This document shows positions 53,497-61,066 of a stretch of DNA of 64,000 nt, one piece after another. The DNA comes from Sulfuritalea sp. (GTDB lineage Bacteria > Pseudomonadota > Gammaproteobacteria > Burkholderiales > Rhodocyclaceae). The notes beneath the pieces are model-generated. The model saw only the letters and a list, made by a program, of their open reading frames with translations. It was not told where the DNA came from and searched no databases. The stretch spans positions 558,001 to 622,000 of the forward strand of contig JALNYT010000002.1 of NCBI GenBank assembly GCA_023229685.1, written 5' to 3'. Position numbers and translations under genes: made by a program. How positions within the stretch are numbered: position 1 is the first letter of the stretch; each line of letters starts with the position of its first letter.

Positions 53497-53964
53497 TTAG
53501 TACGTTGGATCGTTTGCTGCTTCAACGTCTAACCGCATCGTGGTCCATGCTCGAATCTTCAGCAGCGCAGACGCCCATTCCTGAGGGCCAAGCTTGCGCC
53601 AACCTCTTTCCGGGCTGGGCCAAAGGCGGCGAACACGAAAGCCCTTTATGTCGCACCAGTGTGGGTCGGCCGGATTCGGTACTTCCGCGCAGGTGTAAAG
53701 GACACAGTACCCAGGGATTCCGGCCCTCTTGGCGAGGCGCTTTGTGACGGTCGCAGACTTGTAAGGCTGCCCCACGTCCCGCGCCGTTTCGATCAGGGCT
53801 AGCGGCTCCTTGCTTCCGCTGTCGTACTCGACATACAGCGCCGCATCCAGATCGATCATTGCAAGCAATTGAGCTTGGTCGATCCCAATGAAGCGCCGCG
53901 TAGAGTGCCGTCTATGCCATGCCGAATAGGACCGGTCCCGCGTACCGTATCGCTCCTCCTGCAT
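53497..53964 (-). CDS. Possible PD-(D/E)XK nuclease-like phage protein
   Basis: A 155-residue protein. The string AMIDLDAALYVEYDSGSKEP followed by LALIETARDVGQPYK has the D...E-x-A/K spacing of PD-(D/E)XK nucleases, and the C-terminal half mentions conserved Cys and Trp. The ATG at 53964 is preferred over an in-frame TTG, with a Shine-Dalgarno (CAGGAG-like) upstream lying inside a small leader frame. The nuclease role is tentative. Confidence 0.6.
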   Translation of the reverse strand: MQEERYGTRDRSYSAWHRRHSTRRFIGIDQAQLLAMIDLDAALYVEYDSGSKEPLALIETARDVGQPYKSATVTKRLAKRAGIPGYCVLYTCAEVPNPADPHWCDIKGFRVRRLWPSPERGWRKLGPQEWASALLKIRAWTTMRLDVEAANDPTY

Positions 53965-53966
53965 GA

Positions 53967-54035
53967 TCAACTCCCGCCGCTTCTTAACTTGATGGATTGC
54001 GGGGCTTCGGAGTGAGTAGACTCAGGGGTAGCCAT
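53967..54035 (-). CDS. 22-codon leader peptide at the operon start
   Basis: A short frame starting MATPESTHSEAPQSIK, with a strong GCAGGAGG seven bases before its ATG and a stop two bases before the next gene. It is the first frame of the long minus-strand operon and may act as a leader peptide or coupling device. Confidence 0.4.
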   Translation of the reverse strand: MATPESTHSEAPQSIKLRSGGS

Positions 54036-54140
54036 GGTGCAAACCTCCTGCTTAGGTTGCTTCTTGGTCAGGCGGGTTCGGTGTTACTGCACCTTGCCCG
54101 CCGCATTGCCTGATACCGTCAGGCGGCGGTACTGAAATCA

Positions 54141-55553
54141 TTACTTCGCGCGCCGCAGCCCTTTCGCGGGCTTTTCCTCGGCGCTGATCTTGATCCCGGC
54201 CTCTTCCAGAATCCAGGCCTCAATCTTGGTATGCCAGGCGCGCAGCAGATCAAGCGGGCGCTGGCGGTAGTGCTTCTCGGCGGTGGCGCTCGGCTTGTGC
54301 CCCATGATCTGAGCAGCAACGCCCGTGGGGCATTCAACCCATTCCGCCAAAGTACCGAAGGACCGGCGCAGGCCGTGCAGGGTCATGCCATCGATGCCGG
54401 CAACGGCACAGGCTTTGCGGTGCTGGATGCTCGGCTCCTGTAGCCGGCCGGATGCCGCGGCGCGGCTGCTGAAAACCCATTCGCTCGGCTTCCACTTCGG
54501 CTGCGGTTCTTTCTTTTCCGCGGGCTTCTTCGCCTTGGCCTTGATCTCCTTGAGCTTCGGCGGCGTGTTGTTGATCCGGTGCAACTCGGACAGCAGAGAA
54601 TGAACGTAGGGCGTCAGCGGAATCACGCGTTCGCCCTCTACCTTGTCATGGATGGTCAGGCTATTCCACTTGAAGTCGACGTCTGTCCACTTCATCCAGG
54701 CCAGTTCCTCACGGCGCGCGCCGGTCAGCAACAGGGCTTGCAGGTAATTGGCAATCGTCGGATTCTTGATCTTGCCTACGGCGGCGAACCATGCTTTCAG
54801 TTGTTCTCGTTGTAGGCAGTCTGTTTTCGGCTTCTGTTTCGCCAGGTTCTCTTTCGACATCCGCGGGGAACAGGCATCAACTCCGGCCAGCCCAGCATAG
54901 GCCGGCGTGTCGTTGCACCAGTTCAGGAAGGCGCGCAGCAGGCGGAAGGCGAGGGCGGCCTGAGTCGGGCGCCGGGCCGTCTCGTCGCGCAGCCAAGCCT
55001 TAACGCGCTCCTTGGTGATGCCGGAGAGGCGCAGAGGCAACAAGGTGGCCAGTGACCCCGGCTCTTTCTTCTGCCCCTTCTTGCCGCGCTTGACGGCTCG
55101 GCCTCCAAGGTCGGCGATGTTGTTGTGGTCCAGCAGATGGCGCACGCTCCACTTGTGCCGGCGAGCCTCGATGTAGACCGGCCAGAGTTCAGCGACGGTC
55201 AGATCCTGCCGATCGGCCTCAACACGCTTCGCCTCGACCCCGGCCATCCGCTCTGCCTTCGCCTGGCGCGGGTCAATGCCTTGGTCGATCAGAGTTTGAA
55301 GTCGTCGGGCTTCTTCGCGGGCTCCCGGTCGGTCATGGTCGCCAGTCTCGATGTCCCATGATTTAACGTCGCCGATGGTGACGCGAATTGAAACCGCATT
55401 GAGTTTGCCCTGGAAGATATAGGACTTGGCGCCGTTGGTCGTGGCCCGGATCGCCAGTCCAGGGGCGTCTGTGTCCCAAAGGAAGGTTTGCGTCTTTCCT
55501 GCCTCGCAGGAAAAGTCCCGTACCCGTCCCGCCGTGAGTTTGACCCGCGCCAC
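54141..55553 (-). CDS. Tyrosine recombinase / integrase of island 2 (P4 type)
   Basis: A 470-residue phage integrase. It has the DUF4102-like N-terminal arm-binding domain (GLAIRATTNGAKSYIFQGKL), then the catalytic domain with Arg in LLTGARREELAWMKW, HGLRRSFGTL, and Tyr in ATAEKHYRQRP. Unlike island 1, the gene sits at the far end from the tRNA and points away from the right att site. Heptamer pairs near 55622 may be its arm sites. Confidence 0.95.
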   Translation of the reverse strand: MARVKLTAGRVRDFSCEAGKTQTFLWDTDAPGLAIRATTNGAKSYIFQGKLNAVSIRVTIGDVKSWDIETGDHDRPGAREEARRLQTLIDQGIDPRQAKAERMAGVEAKRVEADRQDLTVAELWPVYIEARRHKWSVRHLLDHNNIADLGGRAVKRGKKGQKKEPGSLATLLPLRLSGITKERVKAWLRDETARRPTQAALAFRLLRAFLNWCNDTPAYAGLAGVDACSPRMSKENLAKQKPKTDCLQREQLKAWFAAVGKIKNPTIANYLQALLLTGARREELAWMKWTDVDFKWNSLTIHDKVEGERVIPLTPYVHSLLSELHRINNTPPKLKEIKAKAKKPAEKKEPQPKWKPSEWVFSSRAAASGRLQEPSIQHRKACAVAGIDGMTLHGLRRSFGTLAEWVECPTGVAAQIMGHKPSATAEKHYRQRPLDLLRAWHTKIEAWILEEAGIKISAEEKPAKGLRRAK

Positions 55554-55621
55554 TTTGAGCCCCCGATTACCGGGTTACATGGCCTTGACGCCCTTCGCTG
55601 AGGGTCCGAAAATCGTTCCAT

Positions 55622-55639
55622 GTAACCACTGTGTAACCG
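55622..55639. repeat. Heptamer pair near the right end of island 2
   Basis: GTAACCA (55622-55628), four bases, GTAACCG (55633-55639). The same design, GTAACCA-N4-GTAAGCG, is at 39245-39262 near the left end. Reverse-orientation GGTTAC copies occur at 55574 and 55684. These are candidate integrase or excisionase binding sites. Confidence 0.55.
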
Positions 55640-55767
55640 GAATCATACAATACCGATCAACATAAATCAACATGCGGATTATGGGTTACACGGAGAAAGC
55701 CGCTCTATTACTAGGTTTTCTTGTGTTAAGGCAATGCCGATCAATACCCATCAACAAGCCACTTGCA

Positions 55768-55816
55768 CGGACTCTTAATCCGTAGGTCGAGTGTTCGAGC
55801 CACTCACAGCCCACCA
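55768..55816. repeat. attR: 49-bp copy of the tRNA-Lys 3' half
   Basis: Identical to 33284-33332, from the anticodon stem through CCA. It has no 5' half, so it is not a functional tRNA. The sequence after it is the original chromosomal flank, including the original terminator at 55823. Confidence 0.92.
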
Positions 55817-55822
55817 AAAATC

Positions 55823-55859
55823 AAGCCGAATCAACTTGCTTAGTTGATTCGGCTTTTCC
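55823..55859 (+). terminator. Displaced chromosomal terminator of the tRNA-Lys operon
   Basis: A perfect 14-bp stem (55823-55836 with 55842-55855, five-base loop) followed by TTCCTT lies seven bases after the attR CCA end. It was presumably the terminator of the tRNA genes before the islands inserted, and is now 22.5 kb away from them. Confidence 0.75.
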
Positions 55860-55991
55860 TTGCGTATTACTGGCGCATAACACCCCCGCCGGACTATTCG
55901 GCAATGGATGTGCACACCACTATCGGACGCAACCGATACCCACGAGATTGGCAAGCGACGAGTCTCAGCGCCAATCCCTGCCCGCAGCCGC

Positions 55992-56210
55992 TTACTTCAG
56001 GGCATCGTGGAGATCCTTGTCGCTGATCTTCCCTGATCGATGCAGCCATAGCAGGATCGCCAGCGGCTTGGGAATATTGCGGCCCGATTCATACCGGGAG
56101 CCGCCCGACTGCGTGACGCCATACCTCACCCAGAAATCCTTTTGATTGAGGTTTTCCTTTTTGCGGTCTGTCGCGATGTCACTGAAATCAAGTTTCTTCT
56201 TGCGGGCCAT
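55992..56210 (-). CDS. Small helix-turn-helix protein
   Basis: A 72-residue DNA-binding protein (MARKKKLDFSDIATDRKKEN, then WVRYGVTQSGGSRYESGRNI and PKP), resembling XRE-type regulators in the turn-recognition segment. GGAGAACGTC precedes the ATG at 56210. It is the first gene on the chromosomal side of the islands. Confidence 0.75.
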   Translation of the reverse strand: MARKKKLDFSDIATDRKKENLNQKDFWVRYGVTQSGGSRYESGRNIPKPLAILLWLHRSGKISDKDLHDALK

Positions 56211-56361
56211 GACGTTCTCCTGCTGGTGGGTGATCAAGTCGCTATGCTATCGTTTTTTTTCAAAGCCTGCTTTGCGCGCTGGCAGTTCGCATTGGTGTCA
56301 TATTCATGACGAAATTCAGTCGTTGCGGCATGCCTGTTTCGGATGCGCGCCCTCGATTTGA

Positions 56362-57438
56362 TCAGTGTAGGGTGATCACCAGGCCGAGCAGCAGAAGCAG
56401 CAGGCCGCGTACTCCGCCCCAGCGGCAGAGTCTGGCACGCAGGGCATGATGCCACGGACCCTGCACACCGGGTCGCAGCCAGACCGGCAATAGATGAGCC
56501 GCGGCCCCGCTCACCAGCGGCAGCAGAAAAGCGATGACAAAACCAGCCACTGCGGGCCGCGCCGGCAGCCAGCCGAGCCCGTGTGCAACACCCGATACCA
56601 GCAGGCCGAGTAATCCCAGCGCAGCTGCCATCAAGGAAGGCGCCGCGCCGTGTGCCTGCAACAGCGCTTTGCCGAACCGGGACTGCCATGCACGCAGCAT
56701 GCGCAGGACGATCCAGCCGTAGAGCGCTGTGCCCAGCAGCGCAAGCGCCGGGCCTGCCATGGAAACAGATTCCGGCAGGGGTGAGGACACGCCGACGGCG
56801 ATCAGTAACGCACCGGCGGCAGCCCATTTGAGGTCGCGCCGCAGACGCAGAGCGGCATCGGGGTCGGCCTTCCCCAGGCAGGTGGGTAGCAACACCTGCA
56901 GGGTACCCAGCGCGGTAAGTCCGACAAAGCCGAGCAGATTGGCATGCAGGTGGAACAGACGCAGGGCGTTGCGCTGGGCGGGGAACAGCGGCATCAGGAC
57001 AACTGCCAGCAGTGCCAGCAGCAGAAAGCCGAGCGCGGCCAGATACCAGTCCAGCCCGCGATGGCGCGGACCGAACATGCGACGCGCCCGATTCAGGGTC
57101 CAGCCGCCAAGACTCAGCGCGGCAAGCCCGCCCAGTGCCGCCGCCAGACTCAGTCGCGCCGGCGAAAAATCGCCGGCGAACGAGAAAACCGCCAGCGTCC
57201 CTCCGGCCCAGGCCAGTGCGGGGGGCCACCAGGCGGCAAAGCCTGTTCCGGCGCTGCGCGTCAGCACTGGAACGAAATAGCTCATTGCCGCCAGAATCAG
57301 CGGCAGTACCCCCAGCGCGAAGGCTACGTGAGCAGCGAGTTGCGGCGCACCGTGTCCGGTGATCAGCAATACGGCGGCGGTTGCCAGCGACAGCAGGGCG
57401 GCGATTGCCAGCAACGGCAGCAGGGTTAGGGATGGCAT
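56362..57438 (-). CDS. Polytopic membrane protein, hypothetical
   Basis: A 358-residue protein with about ten to twelve hydrophobic helices. LFHLHANLLGFVGLTALGTL with two histidines recalls heme-copper-oxidase-like or NnrS-like membrane proteins, so heme or metal binding is possible. No catalytic motif is seen. It is divergent from the EamA transporter. Confidence 0.75.
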   Translation of the reverse strand: MPSLTLLPLLAIAALLSLATAAVLLITGHGAPQLAAHVAFALGVLPLILAAMSYFVPVLTRSAGTGFAAWWPPALAWAGGTLAVFSFAGDFSPARLSLAAALGGLAALSLGGWTLNRARRMFGPRHRGLDWYLAALGFLLLALLAVVLMPLFPAQRNALRLFHLHANLLGFVGLTALGTLQVLLPTCLGKADPDAALRLRRDLKWAAAGALLIAVGVSSPLPESVSMAGPALALLGTALYGWIVLRMLRAWQSRFGKALLQAHGAAPSLMAAALGLLGLLVSGVAHGLGWLPARPAVAGFVIAFLLPLVSGAAAHLLPVWLRPGVQGPWHHALRARLCRWGGVRGLLLLLLGLVITLH

Positions 57439-57482
57439 GGGTGGATTGTAATGGCCGCAACACCATGCGACACTCGCGCACC

Positions 57483-58373
57483 ATGTCTTCCACCCCCATC
57501 CCGCGCGCCGGGCTCGTCTTGCTCGGCCTGCTTTCCCTTGGCTGGGGTTTCAACTGGCCGATCATGAAGGTGGTCATCACCGAGATTCCACGCTTGATCT
57601 TTCGTGGCGACTGCATGCTGCTGGCTTCCATCGGTTTGTTCGGCATTGCACGGCTTTCCGGTCAATCCTGGAAGGTGCCTGCGGGGCGCTGGCGGCAACT
57701 GGTCGCTCTGGCGTCATGCAACATTGTTGGCTGGAACGTTTTCGCGATCTATGGCGTGAGCCTTCTGCCCTCGGGGCGCGCGGCCATTCTCGGCTACACC
57801 ATGCCGCTCTGGAGTGCACTGCTTTCAGTCTGGTTTCTCAATGAACCCCTTACCCGGCGCCGGCTGACCGGCCTGGTATTGGGCATGAGCGGCATGGCGC
57901 TGCTGATTGGCGCCGAGTTCGAGAAACTGGGCAGCGCACCGGTTGGCGTGCTGCTGATGATCATCGCCGCCATTTTCTGGGCCGCCGGCTTGGTGATCTA
58001 CAAAGCTAATCCGCTGCCGATGCCCATCACGTCGCTGACGGCCTGGCAGGCCCTGCTGGGCGGGCTACCCATGGCCCTGGCTGGACACGCGCTGGAAAGC
58101 GCCGATTGGGGCCGACTCACCTTCTGGCCCACATTCGGTTTCTGGTACAACGTCTTCATCGGGCTCTTGTTCTGTTACTGGGCCTGGAACAAGCTGGTGC
58201 AGATGGTTCCGGCCTCCGTGTCCTCGCTTGGCTCGCTGATCATTCCAGTGGTTGGAGTCTTCAGCGGGATGGCCTTCTTGAACGAGATCCCGCGCTGGCA
58301 GGATTTCGCCGCATTGCTGCTGGTGCTGACAGCCATCGGAACGGTATTGCTGCCGGCACGGCGGTCGATTTGA
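57483..58373 (+). CDS. EamA/DMT-family transporter
   Basis: A 296-residue inner-membrane protein with ten hydrophobic helices in two EamA repeats (LGLLSLGWGFNWPIMKVV; the second starting near APVGVLLMIIAAIFWAAG). The family exports metabolites or amino acids; the substrate is unknown. The ATG at 57483 places the first helix properly; an upstream ATG at 57465 is possible. ccmA follows after 43 bases. Confidence 0.9.
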   Translation: MSSTPIPRAGLVLLGLLSLGWGFNWPIMKVVITEIPRLIFRGDCMLLASIGLFGIARLSGQSWKVPAGRWRQLVALASCNIVGWNVFAIYGVSLLPSGRAAILGYTMPLWSALLSVWFLNEPLTRRRLTGLVLGMSGMALLIGAEFEKLGSAPVGVLLMIIAAIFWAAGLVIYKANPLPMPITSLTAWQALLGGLPMALAGHALESADWGRLTFWPTFGFWYNVFIGLLFCYWAWNKLVQMVPASVSSLGSLIIPVVGVFSGMAFLNEIPRWQDFAALLLVLTAIGTVLLPARRSI

Positions 58374-58416
58374 TCCTGCGCAAGCCGTGGCGAAGCCGTT
58401 TCGGGCACAATTAGCC

Positions 58417-59016
58417 ATGCTCAATGTTTCAGGTTTGGCCTGTTCCCGCGGTGAACGCCGCCTTTTTTCCGACGTCGGCTTCTCGCTCGCCGCAGGCGAA
58501 TGGTTACATGTGCAGGGCGAAAACGGTTCCGGCAAGACCAGCCTGATGCGCCTGCTGGTGGGCCTCTCCCCAGCCGATGCGGGCGAGATCCGCTGGTGCA
58601 ATGAACCGACTCCCTCGACCGAGTTCCGCCGCGACCTGATTTATCTTGGACACCATGCCGCGGTCAAGGAAGACCTGACGCCGCTGGAAAATCTGCAACT
58701 CGCCGCCGCGCTGGACGGCGTCGCGCTCGACGAGCGTGCCTCACTGGCCGCCTTGATCCGGCTTGGGCTGCGCGGCCGCGAGGAGTTGCCGGTGCGCGTG
58801 CTTTCGGCCGGGCAGAAGCGACGCGTATTGTTGGCCCGCCTGCTGACGCGGCCGGCGGTGCTGTGGGTGCTTGATGAAGCCTTCAATGCGCTCGATGTCG
58901 CGGCGGTGAAGCTGCTCGGAGAATTGATTGCCGAGCATCTGTCCGCGGGCGGGATGGCGATATTGACCAGCCACCAGCCGCTGCCGGTGCCGGGCGGCAA
59001 GGCGCTGGTGCTATGA
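58417..59016 (+). CDS. ccmA: Heme exporter ATP-binding protein CcmA
   Basis: A 199-residue ABC ATPase: Walker A GENGSGKTS, signature VLSAGQKRR and Walker B VLWVLDEAF. With CcmB, CcmC and CcmD it releases holo-CcmE for cytochrome c maturation. It is the first gene of the ccm operon, in which every gene overlaps the next. Confidence 0.96.
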   Translation: MLNVSGLACSRGERRLFSDVGFSLAAGEWLHVQGENGSGKTSLMRLLVGLSPADAGEIRWCNEPTPSTEFRRDLIYLGHHAAVKEDLTPLENLQLAAALDGVALDERASLAALIRLGLRGREELPVRVLSAGQKRRVLLARLLTRPAVLWVLDEAFNALDVAAVKLLGELIAEHLSAGGMAILTSHQPLPVPGGKALVL

Positions 59017-59678
59017 ACGCCTTTCTCGCCACGGTACGTCGCGACCTGCTGCTGGCCCTGCGGCGCAAGAGCGAGGTACTGACGGCCGTGTTCTTTTTCG
59101 TCATCGTCACCAGCCTGTTTCCTCTGGGAATCGGACCGGAGCCCGTGCTGCTGAAGAAGATCGCTCCCGGCATTCTGTGGGTTGCCGCGCTGCTAGCGAC
59201 CCTGCTCGGCTTGCCGCGTCTGTTTGCGGCGGATCATGTCGATGGCACGCTGGAACAGATGGCTTTGTCGCCATCTTCATTGGGACTGCTGGTTGCAGGT
59301 AAAATACTGGCCCACTGGTTGTTGTGCGGTCTGCCGCTGGTGCTGCTGGCGCCGGTACTCGGCTTGCAGTTCGATCTCGACGCGTCGGCTCTGGGTATTC
59401 TGACGCTGGCACTGTTGCTCGGTACGCCATTGCTGTCCCTGATCGGAGCGATTGGTGCCGCGCTAACCCTGGGAGTGCGTGGCGGCGGCGTGTTGCTGGC
59501 GCTGCTGGTATTGCCGCTTTACATTCCGGCGCTGATCTTCGGCGCAGGAGCGGTGGAGGCCCACATCGCCGGTCTTGGTGCGGGTGGTCATTTGTCGTTG
59601 CTGGCAGCGATGCTGGCTTTGGCTGTGTTTTTTGCGCCGTGGGCGACTACGGCCGCTTTGAGGATTGCATTGGAGTGA
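59013..59678 (+). CDS. ccmB: Heme exporter protein CcmB
   Basis: A 221-residue membrane subunit with six hydrophobic segments (for example LWVAALLATLLGLP). It partners CcmA. It overlaps ccmA by ATGA and ccmC by GTGA. Confidence 0.95.
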   Translation: MNAFLATVRRDLLLALRRKSEVLTAVFFFVIVTSLFPLGIGPEPVLLKKIAPGILWVAALLATLLGLPRLFAADHVDGTLEQMALSPSSLGLLVAGKILAHWLLCGLPLVLLAPVLGLQFDLDASALGILTLALLLGTPLLSLIGAIGAALTLGVRGGGVLLALLVLPLYIPALIFGAGAVEAHIAGLGAGGHLSLLAAMLALAVFFAPWATTAALRIALE

Positions 59679-60415
59679 AACAGTCGATTATTCAGTGGTT
59701 CAAGTTTGGCAGCCCGCAAGCCTTCTATCCACTTGCCGGGCGCATGATCCCCTGGTTCTGGGCCGCCGCCGCCGCCTTCGGCATTGCCGGTCTGTGGATT
59801 TCCTTCTTCGTCGCGCCGACCGATGCGCAGCAGGGGGAGGGATACCGCATCATCTTCGTGCATGTCCCGGCCTCGTGGATGTCGATGTTCATCTATCTGG
59901 TGATGGCCTTCTGGGCCGGTCTCGGGCTGGCGCTCAATACGCGGCTTTCGGGCATGATGGCGCAGTCGCTGGCGCCCACCGGCGCCCTGATGGCGGCCTT
60001 GTCCCTGTGGACCGGAGCCCTGTGGGGCAAACCGATGTGGGGCGCCTGGTGGGTGTGGGATGCGCGGCTGACTTCCGAACTGATCCTGTTCTTCCTGTAT
60101 CTGGGTTTCATGGCGCTGCAGGCGGCCATTGATGACCCGCGCCGCGCCGACAAGGCCGGGGCTATTCTGGCATTGGTCGGCGTAGTCAATATACCCATCA
60201 TCTATTTCTCGGTGAAATGGTGGAACACGCTGCATCAGGGCTCCACCATCAATCTGACCAAGGCGCCCTCGATGGCGCACACCATGCTTTGGGGCATGCT
60301 GCTGATGGCGCTGTGCTTCTGGATGTACTCCATCGCGGTGGCGCTGACCAGGGTGCGCGCCATCATTCTTGAACGCGAGCGACACACGGATTGGGTGAAA
60401 CATGCAGTGGAATAG
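59675..60415 (+). CDS. ccmC: Heme-handling protein CcmC
   Basis: A 246-residue membrane protein of the heme-handling family. The WWD signature is WGKPMWGAWWVWDARLTSE, with flanking heme-ligand histidines (FVHVPASWM and MAHTMLWG). It loads heme onto CcmE. The GTG start at 59675 overlaps the ccmB stop; the longer frame from 59324 is out of phase with ccmB and not used. Confidence 0.95.
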   Translation: MKQSIIQWFKFGSPQAFYPLAGRMIPWFWAAAAAFGIAGLWISFFVAPTDAQQGEGYRIIFVHVPASWMSMFIYLVMAFWAGLGLALNTRLSGMMAQSLAPTGALMAALSLWTGALWGKPMWGAWWVWDARLTSELILFFLYLGFMALQAAIDDPRRADKAGAILALVGVVNIPIIYFSVKWWNTLHQGSTINLTKAPSMAHTMLWGMLLMALCFWMYSIAVALTRVRAIILERERHTDWVKHAVE

Positions 60416-60596
60416 CGCAGGTGAATTTTTCGCCATGGGTGGCTATGCCTTCTACGTCTGGGGCAGCTTCGGTGCCTGCGCCCTGCTCATGTTGGCGGAA
60501 CCTTTTCTGGCCAAGCGGCGTCTTAGCGAGGTTCGCCAGAGCCTGATCCGCGAACGACTTGCCGACGAACTCGAACTCCAACAGAAAACCTCATGA
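60402..60596 (+). CDS. ccmD: Heme exporter subunit CcmD
   Basis: A 64-residue single-span membrane protein (GGYAFYVWGSFGACALLMLA) with a charged C-terminus, as expected for CcmD, which helps release holo-CcmE from CcmABC. It overlaps ccmC by 14 bases and ccmE by four. Confidence 0.93.
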   Translation: MQWNSAGEFFAMGGYAFYVWGSFGACALLMLAEPFLAKRRLSEVRQSLIRERLADELELQQKTS

Positions 60597-61066
60597 AACC
60601 GAGACACAAGCGCATCGCACTGATAGTCGGCGGACTCGCTTCGCTGGCGATCGCCGCCGGACTTTCGCTGAATGCCCTCGACAGCAACATCGCCATGTAC
60701 GTGACGCCTTCAGAAGTGGCTGCCGGCAAATCGCCGCAAGGGAAAGCGTTCCGCATCGGCGGGCTGGTCAAGGAAGGCTCGGTCAAACGCCAGGATATGA
60801 CGGTCCGTTTCGTCATTACCGACATGGCGAAGGAAATCCCTGTCGCCTATACGGGAATTCTTCCCGACCTGTTCCGTGATGGCAAGGGTGCGGTGGTGCA
60901 GGGCCGGCTCGGTAGCGACGGTGTTTTTGTCGCCAGTGAAGTGCTGGCCAAGCACGATGAAAATTACATGCCTCCCGAGGCCGCCGCGGCCCTCAAACAG
61001 GCACAGATGAACCAGAGCGCGGCGGAAGCCAAGCCCGCCATAGACCAGGCACCGAAAAAACCATGA
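60593..61066 (+). CDS. ccmE: Heme chaperone CcmE
   Basis: A 157-residue periplasmic chaperone with an N-terminal membrane anchor (IALIVGGLASLAIAAGLSLN). Heme is bound covalently at His in VLAKHDENYMPPE. It carries heme from CcmC to CcmF. A Gln/Ala/Lys-rich tail follows. Confidence 0.96.
   Translation: MKPRHKRIALIVGGLASLAIAAGLSLNALDSNIAMYVTPSEVAAGKSPQGKAFRIGGLVKEGSVKRQDMTVRFVITDMAKEIPVAYTGILPDLFRDGKGAVVQGRLGSDGVFVASEVLAKHDENYMPPEAAAALKQAQMNQSAAEAKPAIDQAPKKP

Larger units (their letters stand above)
39141..55767. mobile_element. Genomic island 2 (phage/plasmid-like, integrase at right end)
   Basis: About 16.6 kb between the att copies at 39141 and 55768. Its integrase is at the right end. A long minus-strand operon encodes ParB-like, helicase, primase, DUF1376 and unknown proteins. 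A terminase small-subunit remnant is present, but no capsid, tail or lysis genes are recognisable. The left end carries probable defence cargo. Heptamer pairs GTAACCA-N4-GTAA occur near both ends (39245-39262 and 55622-55639). It looks like a defective prophage or phage satellite. Confidence 0.85.

Noticed and set aside
56234..57646. A 470-residue open frame on the minus strand
   Set aside because: It is Arg/Ala-rich, lacks domains and overlaps the polytopic membrane protein in a different frame; a high-GC shadow.
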